Assembly (NCBI GenBank): GCA_934476455.1
Contig: CAKSNY010000016.1
Location: 1 to 53,480, forward strand
Length of the DNA: 53,480 nt
Source of the DNA: an uncultured Clostridia bacterium
GTDB lineage: Bacteria > Bacillota > Clostridia > UMGS1883
Direction of reading: 5' to 3'
This document shows, in pieces, positions 1 through 8,613 of the stretch. The stretch's first letter is position 1; every line of letters starts with the position of its first letter. A program made the position numbers and the translations under genes. Under the pieces are notes generated by a model. The model was given only the letters and a program-made list of their open reading frames with translations. It had not been told where the DNA came from and did no database searches.

Positions 1-25
1 TTCTGGACATTTTTAACATCCCCTT
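1..25. repeat. Right end of a dispersed intergenic repeat (copy A, left part outside window)
   Basis: The first 25 bases match the right ends of two fuller copies at 32857-33074 and 38799-38891. All three share a C(T/C)(G/C)GA(A/C)-T-tract-ACATCCC pattern. Here it sits 4 bases beyond the valS stop codon, so it occupies the 3' flank of a gene as the other copies do. Only the end is visible, so the assignment rests on the comparison with the other two. Confidence 0.5.
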
Positions 26-28
26 TGA

Positions 29-2650
29 CTATTTTAAATTTTTAAGGCTTTCCTGTACTTTTTCGTACATTTCTCTGTATTTTACGCCCTTTGCCTTTTC
101 TTCTTCAATAAGCTTGGCGGGTGCTTTTTCAACAAAGCCCTTGTTTGCAAGCTTCTTTTCAACGCGGTCAATCTCGCTTTCTAAGCGCAGGCGTTCCTTT
201 TCCAGGCGCTCGCGCTCTTTTTCCGTGTCTATAAGCTCGTCAAGCGGCATAAATATTTTTGCACCCTCAACAATAATGCTTACGGCGCCTTCGGGTACGG
301 CGGCGTCCTCACGCGTTACGGTTACATCCTTTGCACCGGCAAGCTTTTCAAAAAACATTACTCCGCTTTCAAAAAGCGCGGTGTCGTCCGTTATTATAAA
401 CATACTTGCTCTTTTGGAGGGCGCAACGTTCATCTCGCTGCGCATATTGCGCACGCTTTTTATTGCGCTGCATATTACAGACATTTTCTTTTCCGCTTCG
501 GGGAAAGAAAGAGACGGGGTGTAAAGCGGCCACTGCGCCGTCATAATTGTTTCCTCCCCTGTGGGAAGCGCACAGAATATTTCCTCTGTTATAAAAGGCA
601 TAAACGGATGCAACAGCTTAAGTACGCCCGAAAGCACATAACAAAGCGTGTGCTGCGCGTCAAGCTTGGAGGTGATGTCCTCTCCGTAAAGGCGCGGCTT
701 TACAAGCTCTATATACCAATCGCAAAATTCGTCCCATATAAAGTCGTACAAATTTCCGAGGGCTACACCAAGCTCGAACTTGTCCAGATTTTCCGTAACG
801 GATTTTACAACCGCGTTGTACCTTGAAATAATCCATTTATCCTCAAGCGCGGGCTTTTGGGGAAGCGAGCAGTCGGAAACCTCCAAATTCATAAGCACAA
901 AGCGTGCGGCGTTCCATATTTTGTTTGCAAAATTGCGGCTTGATTCCACCCTTTCCCAATAAAAACGCATATCGTTTCCGGGGGCATTGCCTGTTGCAAG
1001 GGTAAAGCGCAGCGCGTCTGCGCCGTATTTGTCTATAACCTCAAGCGGGTCTATGCCGTTGCCTAAGGATTTACTCATTTTTCTGCCCTGGCTGTCGCGT
1101 ACAATTCCGTGAATAAATACGTGCCTGAACGGGGGCTTTTTCATATGCTCGCACCCGCTGAAAATCATACGTGCAACCCAGAAAAAGATTATGTCATAGC
1201 CTGTAACAAGCGTGCTTGTGGGATAATAATATTCAAGCTCTTTTGTTTTTTCGGGCCAGCCCAGCGTTGAAAACGGCCACAGTGCGGAAGAAAACCACGT
1301 GTCTAAAACGTCCTCCTCCTGGCGCATTTTTGCGCCGCACCTGGGGCAAACGGAAACGTCCTCTTTGCTTACAACCATCTCGCCGCATTCGTCGCAGTAG
1401 AACGCGGGTATTCTGTGTCCCCACCAAAGCTGGCGCGATATGCACCAGTCGTGTACGTTTTCCATCCAGTTGAGATATGTTTTTGTAAATCTTTCGGGAA
1501 CAAAGGAAACCTCGCCGTCTTTTACCACGCGTATAGCCTCTTTTGCAAGCGGCTTCATCTTAACAAACCACTGGTCGCTGGTAAGCGGCTCTACCGTTGT
1601 TTTGCAGCGGTAACATTCGCCTACGTTGTGCGAATAATCCTCAACCCTTATAAGCGCGCCGCACTCTTCCAAATCCTTTACGATGGCACGGCGTGCCTCG
1701 TAACGGTCAAGCCCCTGATACTTTCCGCCGTTTTGGTTTATGGTGGCGTCGGGATTCATTATGTTAATAATTTCAAGATTGTGTCTTTGCCCTACCTCAA
1801 AATCGTTGGGGTCGTGCGCGGGGGTAATCTTTACGGCGCCCGTTCCGAAGTCCTTTTCAACGTATTCGTCGGCAACAATCGGTATTTCGCGCCCTACAAG
1901 CGGCAAAATACACGTTTTTCCTATAAGCGCCCTGTACCTTTCATCCTCGGGGTGAACGGCAATGGCGGTATCGCCCAAAAGCGTTTCGGGGCGCGTTGTC
2001 GCAATTTCTATATATCCGTCGGCGTCGGTAAGCTTATAGCGGATATGCCAAAAATGCCCCGGCTGTTCGGTATATTCAACCTCGGCGTCGGAAAGTGCGG
2101 TTGCACAGCTCGGACACCAGTTTATAATTTTGTTTCCCTTATATATAAGCCCTTTTTCGTAAAGGTTTACAAAAACCTCTCTCACAGCCTTGGAGCAGCC
2201 CTCGTCCATGGTAAAGCGTTCTCTGTCCCAGTCGCACGAGCAGCCGAGCTTTTTAAGCTGATTTATAATGCGGCCGCCGAATTTGTTTTTCCAGTCCCAC
2301 ACACGGTCAAGAAATTTTTCGCGCCCGAGGTCGTAGCGCGTAAGGTGTTCGTTCACCCGAAGGCTTTCTTCAACCTTTATTTGTGTGGCAATGCCCGCAT
2401 GATCCGTTCCCGGGATCCAAAGCGCGCTGTAGCCCTGCATACGTCTGTAGCGGATAAGAATATCCTGCAGCGTTTCGTCAAGCGCGTGTCCCATATGCAG
2501 CTGCCCAGTAACATTGGGCGGCGGAATTACAATGGTGTAGGGTTCCTTTTCGGGGTCGGGCTCGGCATGAAAATAGCCGTTGTCAACCCATTTTTTGTAA
2601 AGCTTGTCCTCTATTTGAGAGGGATTGTAGGTTTTTTCCAGATTTTTCAA
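29..2650 (-). CDS. valS: Valine--tRNA ligase
   Basis: Class I aminoacyl-tRNA synthetase that charges tRNA-Val with valine in the cytoplasm and edits mischarged threonine. The HIGH-type motif PPPNVTGQLHMGHAL lies within the first 60 residues and KMSKS (GRKMSKSLGNG) is near residue 523. The anticodon-binding region follows, and the C-terminal 70 residues form the Glu/Lys/Arg-rich coiled-coil arm typical of ValRS. About 873 residues is normal length. Start choice: a TTG at 2650 has AAAGGA seven bases upstream and gives MKNLEKTYNPSQ. An in-frame ATG at 2668 overlaps the stop of the upstream small gene (TGATG) but has a poor ribosome site, so coupling from there is the alternative. No terminator lies inside the window; a repeat end abuts the stop codon. 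Confidence 0.97.
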   Translation of the reverse strand: MKNLEKTYNPSQIEDKLYKKWVDNGYFHAEPDPEKEPYTIVIPPPNVTGQLHMGHALDETLQDILIRYRRMQGYSALWIPGTDHAGIATQIKVEESLRVNEHLTRYDLGREKFLDRVWDWKNKFGGRIINQLKKLGCSCDWDRERFTMDEGCSKAVREVFVNLYEKGLIYKGNKIINWCPSCATALSDAEVEYTEQPGHFWHIRYKLTDADGYIEIATTRPETLLGDTAIAVHPEDERYRALIGKTCILPLVGREIPIVADEYVEKDFGTGAVKITPAHDPNDFEVGQRHNLEIINIMNPDATINQNGGKYQGLDRYEARRAIVKDLEECGALIRVEDYSHNVGECYRCKTTVEPLTSDQWFVKMKPLAKEAIRVVKDGEVSFVPERFTKTYLNWMENVHDWCISRQLWWGHRIPAFYCDECGEMVVSKEDVSVCPRCGAKMRQEEDVLDTWFSSALWPFSTLGWPEKTKELEYYYPTSTLVTGYDIIFFWVARMIFSGCEHMKKPPFRHVFIHGIVRDSQGRKMSKSLGNGIDPLEVIDKYGADALRFTLATGNAPGNDMRFYWERVESSRNFANKIWNAARFVLMNLEVSDCSLPQKPALEDKWIISRYNAVVKSVTENLDKFELGVALGNLYDFIWDEFCDWYIELVKPRLYGEDITSKLDAQHTLCYVLSGVLKLLHPFMPFITEEIFCALPTGEETIMTAQWPLYTPSLSFPEAEKKMSVICSAIKSVRNMRSEMNVAPSKRASMFIITDDTALFESGVMFFEKLAGAKDVTVTREDAAVPEGAVSIIVEGAKIFMPLDELIDTEKERERLEKERLRLESEIDRVEKKLANKGFVEKAPAKLIEEEKAKGVKYREMYEKVQESLKNLK

Positions 2651-2667
2651 TATATCAAATCCTTTCA

Positions 2668-2832
2668 TCAGCTGAAAATAAACATAGCGCAAACAGACAA
2701 AAAAACGATTGCCAGCGCAATTAACTTCACCGTCATAATATTTTTCGGGGCGCCGGCAAGTTTTTTTGCCGAAAAGTTTAAAATTACGCCCGCAAGTGAA
2801 ACTGCAAAAAATATATATTTTGCGTTTTCCAA
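2668..2832 (-). CDS. Small two-segment membrane protein upstream of valS
   Basis: This 54-residue peptide starts MENAKYIFFAVSLAGV. It begins with a TTG preceded by a strong AAAGGAGGGG ribosome site; the longer reading from 2883 has no such site. Two hydrophobic stretches (about residues 4-18 and 32-53) flank a basic turn with KKLAGAPK, suggesting a small hairpin membrane protein. Its TGA overlaps an ATG in the valS frame (TGATG), so it is probably co-transcribed with and may be coupled to valS. I do not recognise a family. Reality rests on the ribosome site, membrane-like composition and tight fit to valS. Confidence 0.55.
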   Translation of the reverse strand: MENAKYIFFAVSLAGVILNFSAKKLAGAPKNIMTVKLIALAIVFLSVCAMFIFS

Positions 2833-2943
2833 TGCCGCCCCTCCTTTTTGTCTGTATACCGAATTATTACTCCATTTTATCACACTGTAAATTACTTGTC
2901 CATATGTTTTATGCTAAAAAAAGGATTTTCTTGTACTTCGCTA

Positions 2944-2972
2944 TTGAAAAAATGATAAAAATAATGTAAAAT
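2944..2972 (+). promoter_or_regulatory. Sigma-A type promoter for leuA
   Basis: TTGAAA at 2944-2949 and TAAAAT at 2967-2972 are separated by 17 bases, about 35 bases before the leuA start. The leader is too short for a T-box or other large leucine-sensing structure. Confidence 0.55.
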
Positions 2973-3005
2973 TAACAAAGAAATTGACATAAAAGATGTG
3001 ATTTA

Positions 3006-4661
3006 ATGAAAAACTTTAATAAATATAGTAAAAAATATATTTTACCGCCCGACTTTTCATCGCACGAAAAAAATGCACCCTTTGTGCGTGATATAAAGCC
3101 GCCGCTGTGGTGCAGTGTGGACCTGCGCGACGGAAACCAGGCGCTGCCCGTGCCGATGACGGCGGCGGACAAGCTGCGTTTTTTTGACCTTTTGGTAGAA
3201 ATAGGCTTCCGTGAAATAGAGATAAGCTATCCCGCCGCTTCCAAAGAGGAATGGAACTTTACAAAAGAGCTTTCCGCCGGCGGGCATATACAAGGCGATG
3301 TTTTGCCCCAGGTAATAACGATGATGCGCCCCGACATAATAAACCGCACGTTTGACGCGATAGAGGATATGTCCCGCATAATCGTAAATATGTATAACCC
3401 CGTAAGCGTAAGTCAGCTTAAAATATTGGGGCAAAGCGAAAAGGACGCGATAATGCTTGCCTGTGAAAATGCAAAAATATGCGCCGAGCGCGCCGCAAAA
3501 TGCCGCGGAGAGGTTATTTTTGAATACACCCCCGAAAGCTTTTCGGGAGCAGAACCGCGCTTTGCGCTTGAAATATCCGAGCGTGTGCTTGAAATTTTAG
3601 CCCCCACGCCGCAAAAAAAGGCAATACTTAACCTTCCCGCAACGCTTGAAAATTCAACGCCGTATATATACGCGGCACAGGTGGATTATATAAACCGAAA
3701 CCTTAAAAATCGCGGCTGCGTTACGCTGTCGCTGCATACGCATAATGACCGCGGCTGCGCCGTTGCGGATTGCGAAACGGGGCTTATCTTCGGCGGTGAG
3801 CGTGTGGAGGGTACGCTTTTCGGAAACGGCGAAAGAACGGGAAACGCCGACATAGTAACCCTTGCCCTTAATATGTATTCGCAGGGAATAGACCCAGGGC
3901 TTGACTTTTCAAGGCTGCCGTATGTTGCCTCTGTTTTCGAGGAAATTACGGGTATGCACGTGCCGCCCAGGCAGCCGTATGCGGGCAGCCTTGTTTTTAC
4001 GGCGTTTTCGGGCGCACATCAAGACGCCATCGCAAAAGGAATTGCCCTTTACGAAAAACAGGGAAAAAAGGCGTGGGATATACCCTATCTTCCGATAGAC
4101 CCGCACGACGTGGGGCGGGTGTACGGTGAAAGCATAATAAGAATAAACAGCCAGTCGGGAAAGGGCGGGGTGTCGTTTGTGCTTTCCAGATATTTCGGCT
4201 TGGAGCTTCCCGAGGAGCTGCGGCGCGAATTTACGCGTTTTGTTAAGGACGCCTCCGTCGAAGGGCGGAGAGAGTTTGTTCCCGAGGACGTATTTAATAT
4301 GTTTAAAAAGGAATACGTAAACATTCTTTCAAAAATAAAGCCCGTAAATGTGGAATTTGATTTTAAGGATATGCCCACGGCGGATGTGACGATAAGCGAA
4401 AACGGGCAGATAAAAACAGGCAGCGGCAGCGGAAACGGCCGTCTGGACGCCGTGACGGACGCCCTAAACAAAATAAGAAACAAAAGTTATAATATAGAAA
4501 GCTACAGCCAGCACGCTATGACGAAAGGCTCGAAATCGCGCGCGGTAAGCTATATAAAGGTGTCTGATAAAGAAAAAGAGGCTTGGGGCGTGGGAATCGA
4601 TACGGATATGATGACAGCGTCCGTAAATGCGTTTTTCAGTGCAATAAATAAATTGGAATAA
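3006..4661 (+). CDS. leuA: 2-isopropylmalate synthase
   Basis: Condenses acetyl-CoA with 2-ketoisovalerate, the first committed step of leucine synthesis. The HMGL-like TIM barrel carries DLRDGNQAL at residues 39-47 and the metal-binding HTHNDRG near residue 243. The N-terminal layout (PPLWCSVDLRDGNQAL, then PMTAADKLRFF) is that of the longer LeuA form (TIGR00970-like, as in actinobacteria and yeast) rather than the E. coli form. The C-terminal 120 residues look like the LeuA allosteric domain, with a glycine-rich TGSGSGNGRLDAV turn, implying leucine feedback. Length 551 fits. It stands alone between its own promoter and terminator; no leuBCD is in the window. Confidence 0.96.
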   Translation: MKNFNKYSKKYILPPDFSSHEKNAPFVRDIKPPLWCSVDLRDGNQALPVPMTAADKLRFFDLLVEIGFREIEISYPAASKEEWNFTKELSAGGHIQGDVLPQVITMMRPDIINRTFDAIEDMSRIIVNMYNPVSVSQLKILGQSEKDAIMLACENAKICAERAAKCRGEVIFEYTPESFSGAEPRFALEISERVLEILAPTPQKKAILNLPATLENSTPYIYAAQVDYINRNLKNRGCVTLSLHTHNDRGCAVADCETGLIFGGERVEGTLFGNGERTGNADIVTLALNMYSQGIDPGLDFSRLPYVASVFEEITGMHVPPRQPYAGSLVFTAFSGAHQDAIAKGIALYEKQGKKAWDIPYLPIDPHDVGRVYGESIIRINSQSGKGGVSFVLSRYFGLELPEELRREFTRFVKDASVEGRREFVPEDVFNMFKKEYVNILSKIKPVNVEFDFKDMPTADVTISENGQIKTGSGSGNGRLDAVTDALNKIRNKSYNIESYSQHAMTKGSKSRAVSYIKVSDKEKEAWGVGIDTDMMTASVNAFFSAINKLE

Positions 4662-4666
4662 AAAAG

Positions 4667-4704
4667 AAACCGTTTGTCAATAATAGTGACAGACGGTTTT
4701 TTTA
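4667..4704 (+). terminator. Intrinsic terminator after leuA
   Basis: AACCGTTTGTCA pairs with TGACAGACGGTT around a 7-base loop (one G-T pair), followed by a T-run, starting 6 bases after the leuA stop. Confidence 0.9.
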
Positions 4705-4879
4705 TGCAGAAAAACAGGCTGGGCAAACGGAACTCGAACACGCATTGCCTGACGATGGATGTTTTGTCAATCTTTCAGCTTGTCGGATTTGACAGGCGTC
4801 AGCCTGCCTAAGCAGATGTGTTAGTATGCTGACACATTTGCTTAAACATTTGTTAAATATTCCTGAGGGGGATGAGAAT

Positions 4880-5530
4880 ATGAAAAAACGCATTTTTGCT
4901 GTTTTATTTATTGTATCGGCACTTGTTTTTGCCGCGGCAAGCACGGCGGCAATATCCAAAAACGGGTCAAGCGGCGAGGAGGTAAGAAAAATACAAACAA
5001 AGCTTAAAAACTGGGGATATTACAGCGGCAGCGTAGACGGCATGTACGGCTGGCAAACTGAAAGCGCGGTAAAAAGCTTTCAGAAGAAAAACAACCTGAC
5101 GCCCGACGGCGTAGCCGGTGAAAAAACGCTTAACGCAATGGGCATAACAAGCTCTTCGCAAGGATCTACGGCGGCAAATAACGCAAATATCGAACTTTTG
5201 GCGCGCGTAATAAACGGTGAAGCGCGCGGCGAGCCCTACGAAGGGCAGGTTGCCGTAGGCGCGGTGGTATTAAACCGTGTGGATCACCCGTCCTTTCCGA
5301 ATTCCATTTCGGGCGTAGTGTACCAAAAGGGCGCATTTACCGCTGTTGACGACGGGCAGATAAACGCGCAGATGTATGAAAGCAGCCACCGCGCCGCGCG
5401 CGACGCATTAAACGGCTGGGACCCGACCGGCGGGGCAATTTATTATTATAACCCCATCACCGCAACAAATAAATGGATACGCACAAGGGAGATTATATGC
5501 ACTATAGGTAAGCATGTATTTTGCAGCTGA
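4880..5530 (+). CDS. sleB: Spore cortex-lytic enzyme SleB
   Basis: A 216-residue secreted lytic transglycosylase that degrades spore cortex peptidoglycan during germination. A basic N-terminus and hydrophobic signal (MKKRIFAVLFIVSALVFAAA) leads into a PG_binding_1 domain at about 30-88 (YYSGSVDGMYGWQT, PDGVAGEKT). The SleB/Hydrolase_2 domain follows at about 103-215, with the typical INGEARGEPYEGQVAVGAVV block carrying the predicted catalytic Glu and ending in GKHVFCS. The ATG at 4880 was chosen over 4826 because GAGGGGG lies 8 bases upstream and it gives a clean signal peptide. No ypeB partner is adjacent. Upstream, AGTATG and CATTTGTTA are spaced roughly like a forespore sigma-G promoter, but this is weak. 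Confidence 0.93.
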   Translation: MKKRIFAVLFIVSALVFAAASTAAISKNGSSGEEVRKIQTKLKNWGYYSGSVDGMYGWQTESAVKSFQKKNNLTPDGVAGEKTLNAMGITSSSQGSTAANNANIELLARVINGEARGEPYEGQVAVGAVVLNRVDHPSFPNSISGVVYQKGAFTAVDDGQINAQMYESSHRAARDALNGWDPTGGAIYYYNPITATNKWIRTREIICTIGKHVFCS

Positions 5531-5540
5531 ATTTGACCAA

Positions 5541-5571
5541 AGCTGAAAGCTCGCTTTCGGAGCTTTCAGCT
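5541..5571. repeat. Perfect hairpin just after sleB
   Basis: AGCTGAAAGCTC pairs with GAGCTTTCAGCT around a 7-base loop, starting 10 bases after the sleB stop. It has no T-run, so it is more likely a 3'-end stabiliser than a terminator. It is the first of three stacked hairpins in this convergent gap. Confidence 0.7.
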
Positions 5572-5578
5572 TTGAGAA

Positions 5579-5621
5579 CAAGGGCTTTCGCTCGCGCGGC
5601 GCTCAACCGCGCCGGCCCTTG
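5579..5621. repeat. Branched GC-rich hairpin between sleB and rsmA
   Basis: Outer stem CAAGGGC/GCCCTTG encloses an inner GCGCGG/CCGCGC stem. There is no T-run. It sits between the first hairpin and the terminator. Confidence 0.6.
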
Positions 5622-5627
5622 CAAGGA

Positions 5628-5668
5628 GCGGTTTTCGCGGTACACGCCCGCGAAAACCGCGTTTTTTT
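5628..5668. terminator. Terminator between convergent sleB and rsmA
   Basis: A 13-bp stem GCGGTTTTCGCGG/CCGCGAAAACCGC with loop TACACGC is followed by seven T on the plus strand. It closely matches the malQ terminator at 11081-11119, including the loop, with stem changes that keep pairing. Confidence 0.88.
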
Positions 5669-5681
5669 GGCAAAAAATATT

Positions 5682-6536
5682 TTACTCGCCCAGAATATCC
5701 GCAAGGCGGCAAAAGTCGTTTATATCAAGCGCCTCTCCGCGGATTGACGGGGCGAGATTTGCGCGCCGCACGGCGCCGAGAACGGTTTGTTTATCGCCAA
5801 AGCACCCCGCGCCGGAAAGCGCGTTTACAAGCGTTTTTCGGCGCTGCGAAAATGCCGCCTTTATAACGCGGAAAAACAATTTTTCGTTTTTCGGTGTAAC
5901 GGAGGGGGCGTCCAAAACCTCCATACAAACAACGGCACTGTCCACCTTTGGCGCGGGAATAAAGGAGGCGGCGGGAACAATTTTTAAAATGCTGCATCGG
6001 CAAAAATAATTAACCGTAAGCGTTATCGCACCGTAATCCTTGCTGCCCGCTTTTGCGCAAAGGCGCTCGGCAACCTCTTTTTGAACCATTACAACAATTT
6101 TTTTAAACGGAAGCCTGCTTTCTATAAGCGCCATAATTACGGGCGTTGTTATATAATACGGCAGGTTTGCCGCAACGGAAACGTTAAGGGCGGGAAATTC
6201 CTCCTCCAAAAGCTTTTTAAGGTCAAGCTTTAAAAAGTCGCCCCAAACAAAGGAAATATTGTTAAAGCCCGCAAGCGTTTCGGAAAGCACGGGCTTTAGC
6301 CTGTCGTCAAGCTCGCAGCACAAAACCTTTTTAGCTTTGGCGCCGAGCGCCGCCGTAAGCGTGCCGAAGCCGGGACCTATTTCAAGAACGCCTTCGGCGC
6401 CGTCTGCTGCGGTTTTAGCCATAATTGCGGGTACGGTTTCGTCTGTAATAAAGTTTTGCCCCATACCCTTTGAAAACGTAAAGCCGTATTTTTTGCACAG
6501 ATATTTTATTATATTGGGGTCTGTAAGGTTATACAT
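5682..6536 (-). CDS. rsmA: 16S rRNA adenine(1518/1519)-N6 dimethyltransferase
   Basis: KsgA/RsmA dimethylates two adjacent adenines in the 3' hairpin of 16S rRNA during late 30S maturation, using SAM. The N-terminal KGMGQNFI block, the SAM-binding VLEIGPGFGT at about 50-59 and the catalytic NLPYYIT at 124-130 are all present. The C-terminal RNA-contact domain ends with the usual ALDINDFCRLADIL. Length 284 is normal. The gene starts 10 bases after the stop of the ABC exporter, with GGAG six bases before the ATG, so it is the last gene of the minus-strand operon that begins with the amino-acid binding protein. Confidence 0.96.
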   Translation of the reverse strand: MYNLTDPNIIKYLCKKYGFTFSKGMGQNFITDETVPAIMAKTAADGAEGVLEIGPGFGTLTAALGAKAKKVLCCELDDRLKPVLSETLAGFNNISFVWGDFLKLDLKKLLEEEFPALNVSVAANLPYYITTPVIMALIESRLPFKKIVVMVQKEVAERLCAKAGSKDYGAITLTVNYFCRCSILKIVPAASFIPAPKVDSAVVCMEVLDAPSVTPKNEKLFFRVIKAAFSQRRKTLVNALSGAGCFGDKQTVLGAVRRANLAPSIRGEALDINDFCRLADILGE

Positions 6537-6545
6537 ATCATACTC

Positions 6546-8312
6546 CTATTTAAGTTCGTTTGCCATTTCGTAAAAGCGGCGGTAGGTGCCGTTTTTGTTC
6601 ATAAGCTCTTCGTGGGTGCCCTCTTCGGTTATCTTGCCGCCGTCAAGCACCAAAATTCTGTCTGCGCCGCGTATGCTCGAAAGGCGGTGCGCAATAGTAA
6701 TTGTTGTGCGCCCCTTTGAAAGACGGTTAAGCGCGTTAAGCACAATCGCCTCGCTTTCGTTGTCAAGGGCGCTGGTTGCCTCGTCAAGAATTATTACAGG
6801 CGGATTTTTCAAAAATACGCGCGCTATGCTTATGCGCTGCTTCTGCCCGCCCGAAAGCTTTACGCCGCGCTCGCCCACGTATGTACCGTAGCCGTCTTTA
6901 AGGGCAGATATAAACTCGTGCGCACCGGCTTTTTTTGCGGCTTCAATAACATCTTCATACGAAGCGTCGGGATTTCCGTATAAAATATTTTCAAAAACGC
7001 TGCCCGAAAACAGGTACACGTCCTGCTGAACAATGCCTATAGAGCGGCGCAGGCTTTTAAGCGTAACGTTTCGTATGTTTTTGCCGTCAATCAAAATATC
7101 GCCGTCTGTCGGGTCGTAAAAGCGGGGAATAAGGTTGCAAAGCGTTGTTTTTCCGCTTCCGGAGGGTCCGACCAGGGCGACGCGCTCGCCCGAAGAAATT
7201 TTAAGGTTTAAGTTGTGCAAAACCTCGTTATGGTCGTCCGAATATTCAAACGACACGTTCCGAAATTCTATTTCACCGTTTACGGCGCCTATGTCTTTGG
7301 CGTTTTTGCTGTCGAAAATTTCAATATCCGCATCCATAACAGACAAAAAGCGCTCGATACCTGTCATACCGCGCTGGAACTGCTCGGTAAACTCAATAAT
7401 GCGGCGTATTGTTGCGATAAGGGTTGTAACATACATTACATACGCAACAAGGTCGCCCGGAAGAATGGCGCCGATTGTCAAAAGTAAGCCGCCGCCTATA
7501 ATAACGGTAAGGTACATAAGCCCGTCAAAAATTCTGGTGGAGGTGTTAAACATTCCCATAATGCGGTAGCTTATTTTCTTTATGCGTAAAAATTCAAGGT
7601 TTCCGTGTTCAAACTTTTCGTTTTCTATATCCTCGTTTGCAAACGCCTTTACCACGCGCTGCCCGAGAAGGCTGTCTTCAATATTTGCGTTAAGCTCACC
7701 TATTTGGTGGCGCTGCATATAAAAGGCTTTGCGCATTTTTTTGTTTATAATGCGGCACACAACGGTCATCGCCGGCACAAGCACAAAAATTGCGGCGGTA
7801 AGCGGAAGATTTATTTTTGAAAGAATAAAAAACGAAACCAAAATTTTTATAATTGCAATAAAAAATTCCTCGGGGCAATGGTGCGAAAATTCCGTTATAT
7901 CAAAAAGGTCGTTTGTTATACGCCCCATAATCTGTCCTATTTTTGTATTGTTATAGTACGAATCGGAAAGCTTTTGCAAATGCGCGTATGCGTCGCGCCG
8001 CATATCCGTTTCTATTTTTGCGCCCATTACATGTCCCGTGTTTGACATATAGTAGTTTGCAAAGCAATCTATAATACGCAAAACAAGGTACAAAAGCCCA
8101 AGTCCCAAAATAAAGCGCATTGTCAAAAGGCGCGGATTTATAAGCGCAATATTTGTTATGCGGCGCATAATCATAGGCAAAACGATTTCGCAAACCGTGG
8201 TAAGCGCAGCGCAGAAAAGGTCAAACGCAAGTGTTTTCAAATATGGCTGAAAATACGGCGCGAAGCGCATTATAAGTGTGCCCGATCCGTATTCCCGATT
8301 ATTTTTATTCAT
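6546..8312 (-). CDS. ABC exporter, fused membrane and ATPase domains
   Basis: A 588-residue half-transporter of the MsbA/multidrug type (ABCB class), expected to work as a dimer in the membrane. Six transmembrane helices occupy about 25-310. The nucleotide-binding domain follows with Walker A GPSGSGKTT, signature LSGGQKQR, Walker B VIILDEATSALD and the His switch in IAHRLSS. The start at 8312 is chosen because GGAGG lies 8 bases upstream; the reading from 8357 overlaps the upstream gene. It follows the YerC-like gene by 13 bases. The substrate cannot be told: lipid, drug or peptide are all possible. Confidence 0.93.
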   Translation of the reverse strand: MNKNNREYGSGTLIMRFAPYFQPYLKTLAFDLFCAALTTVCEIVLPMIMRRITNIALINPRLLTMRFILGLGLLYLVLRIIDCFANYYMSNTGHVMGAKIETDMRRDAYAHLQKLSDSYYNNTKIGQIMGRITNDLFDITEFSHHCPEEFFIAIIKILVSFFILSKINLPLTAAIFVLVPAMTVVCRIINKKMRKAFYMQRHQIGELNANIEDSLLGQRVVKAFANEDIENEKFEHGNLEFLRIKKISYRIMGMFNTSTRIFDGLMYLTVIIGGGLLLTIGAILPGDLVAYVMYVTTLIATIRRIIEFTEQFQRGMTGIERFLSVMDADIEIFDSKNAKDIGAVNGEIEFRNVSFEYSDDHNEVLHNLNLKISSGERVALVGPSGSGKTTLCNLIPRFYDPTDGDILIDGKNIRNVTLKSLRRSIGIVQQDVYLFSGSVFENILYGNPDASYEDVIEAAKKAGAHEFISALKDGYGTYVGERGVKLSGGQKQRISIARVFLKNPPVIILDEATSALDNESEAIVLNALNRLSKGRTTITIAHRLSSIRGADRILVLDGGKITEEGTHEELMNKNGTYRRFYEMANELK

Positions 8313-8325
8313 ACAGCAGCCTCCG

Positions 8326-8604
8326 TCAGCTTTTTTGCTTTTCCAAAATTTTTGCATACCCGCCGCCGCCGTACTGCAGGCAGCGGTTTACGCGCGATAT
8401 TGTTGCGGTGGAGGCGCCCGTTTTTGCCGCTATTTCGTTAAAGGTTTTCTTTTCTGAAAGCATTTGCGCAACCTCCAGGCGCTGCGCCATTGCCTCCAGC
8501 TCTTTTATTGTGCATAAATCGTCGAAAAACAATCGGCAGCTTTCCCTGTCGGAAAGAGAAAGCACCGCATCGTACAGGGCGGAAAAGTCAGTCCTTTTTT
8601 CCAT
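8326..8604 (-). CDS. YerC/YecD family TrpR-like regulator
   Basis: A 92-residue protein with the TrpR-superfamily helix-turn-helix. CTIKELEAMAQRLEVAQML is followed by the recognition region TFNEIAAKTGASTATISRVNRCL and a glycine-rich GGGGY tail, all typical of the YerC/YecD family. It is probably a small DNA-binding repressor with unknown ligand. It lies between the amino-acid uptake ATPase (9-base gap) and the exporter (13-base gap), in one transcription unit. A role in controlling the operon is inference from position. Confidence 0.9.
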   Translation of the reverse strand: MEKRTDFSALYDAVLSLSDRESCRLFFDDLCTIKELEAMAQRLEVAQMLSEKKTFNEIAAKTGASTATISRVNRCLQYGGGGYAKILEKQKS

Positions 8605-8613
8605 TTTTACACC

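Noticed and set aside
1415..2890. 491-codon open frame on the plus strand opposite valS
   Set aside because: It is antisense to a certain, full-length valS; composition follows the valS codon pattern and the product resembles no protein.
2883..3005. T-box or leucine leader upstream of leuA
   Set aside because: The space between promoter and start is only about 35 bases and shows no T-box motif.
4823..4863. Sigma-G promoter before sleB
   Set aside because: AGTATG and CATTTGTTA have roughly suitable spacing, but the match is too loose to list as a feature.
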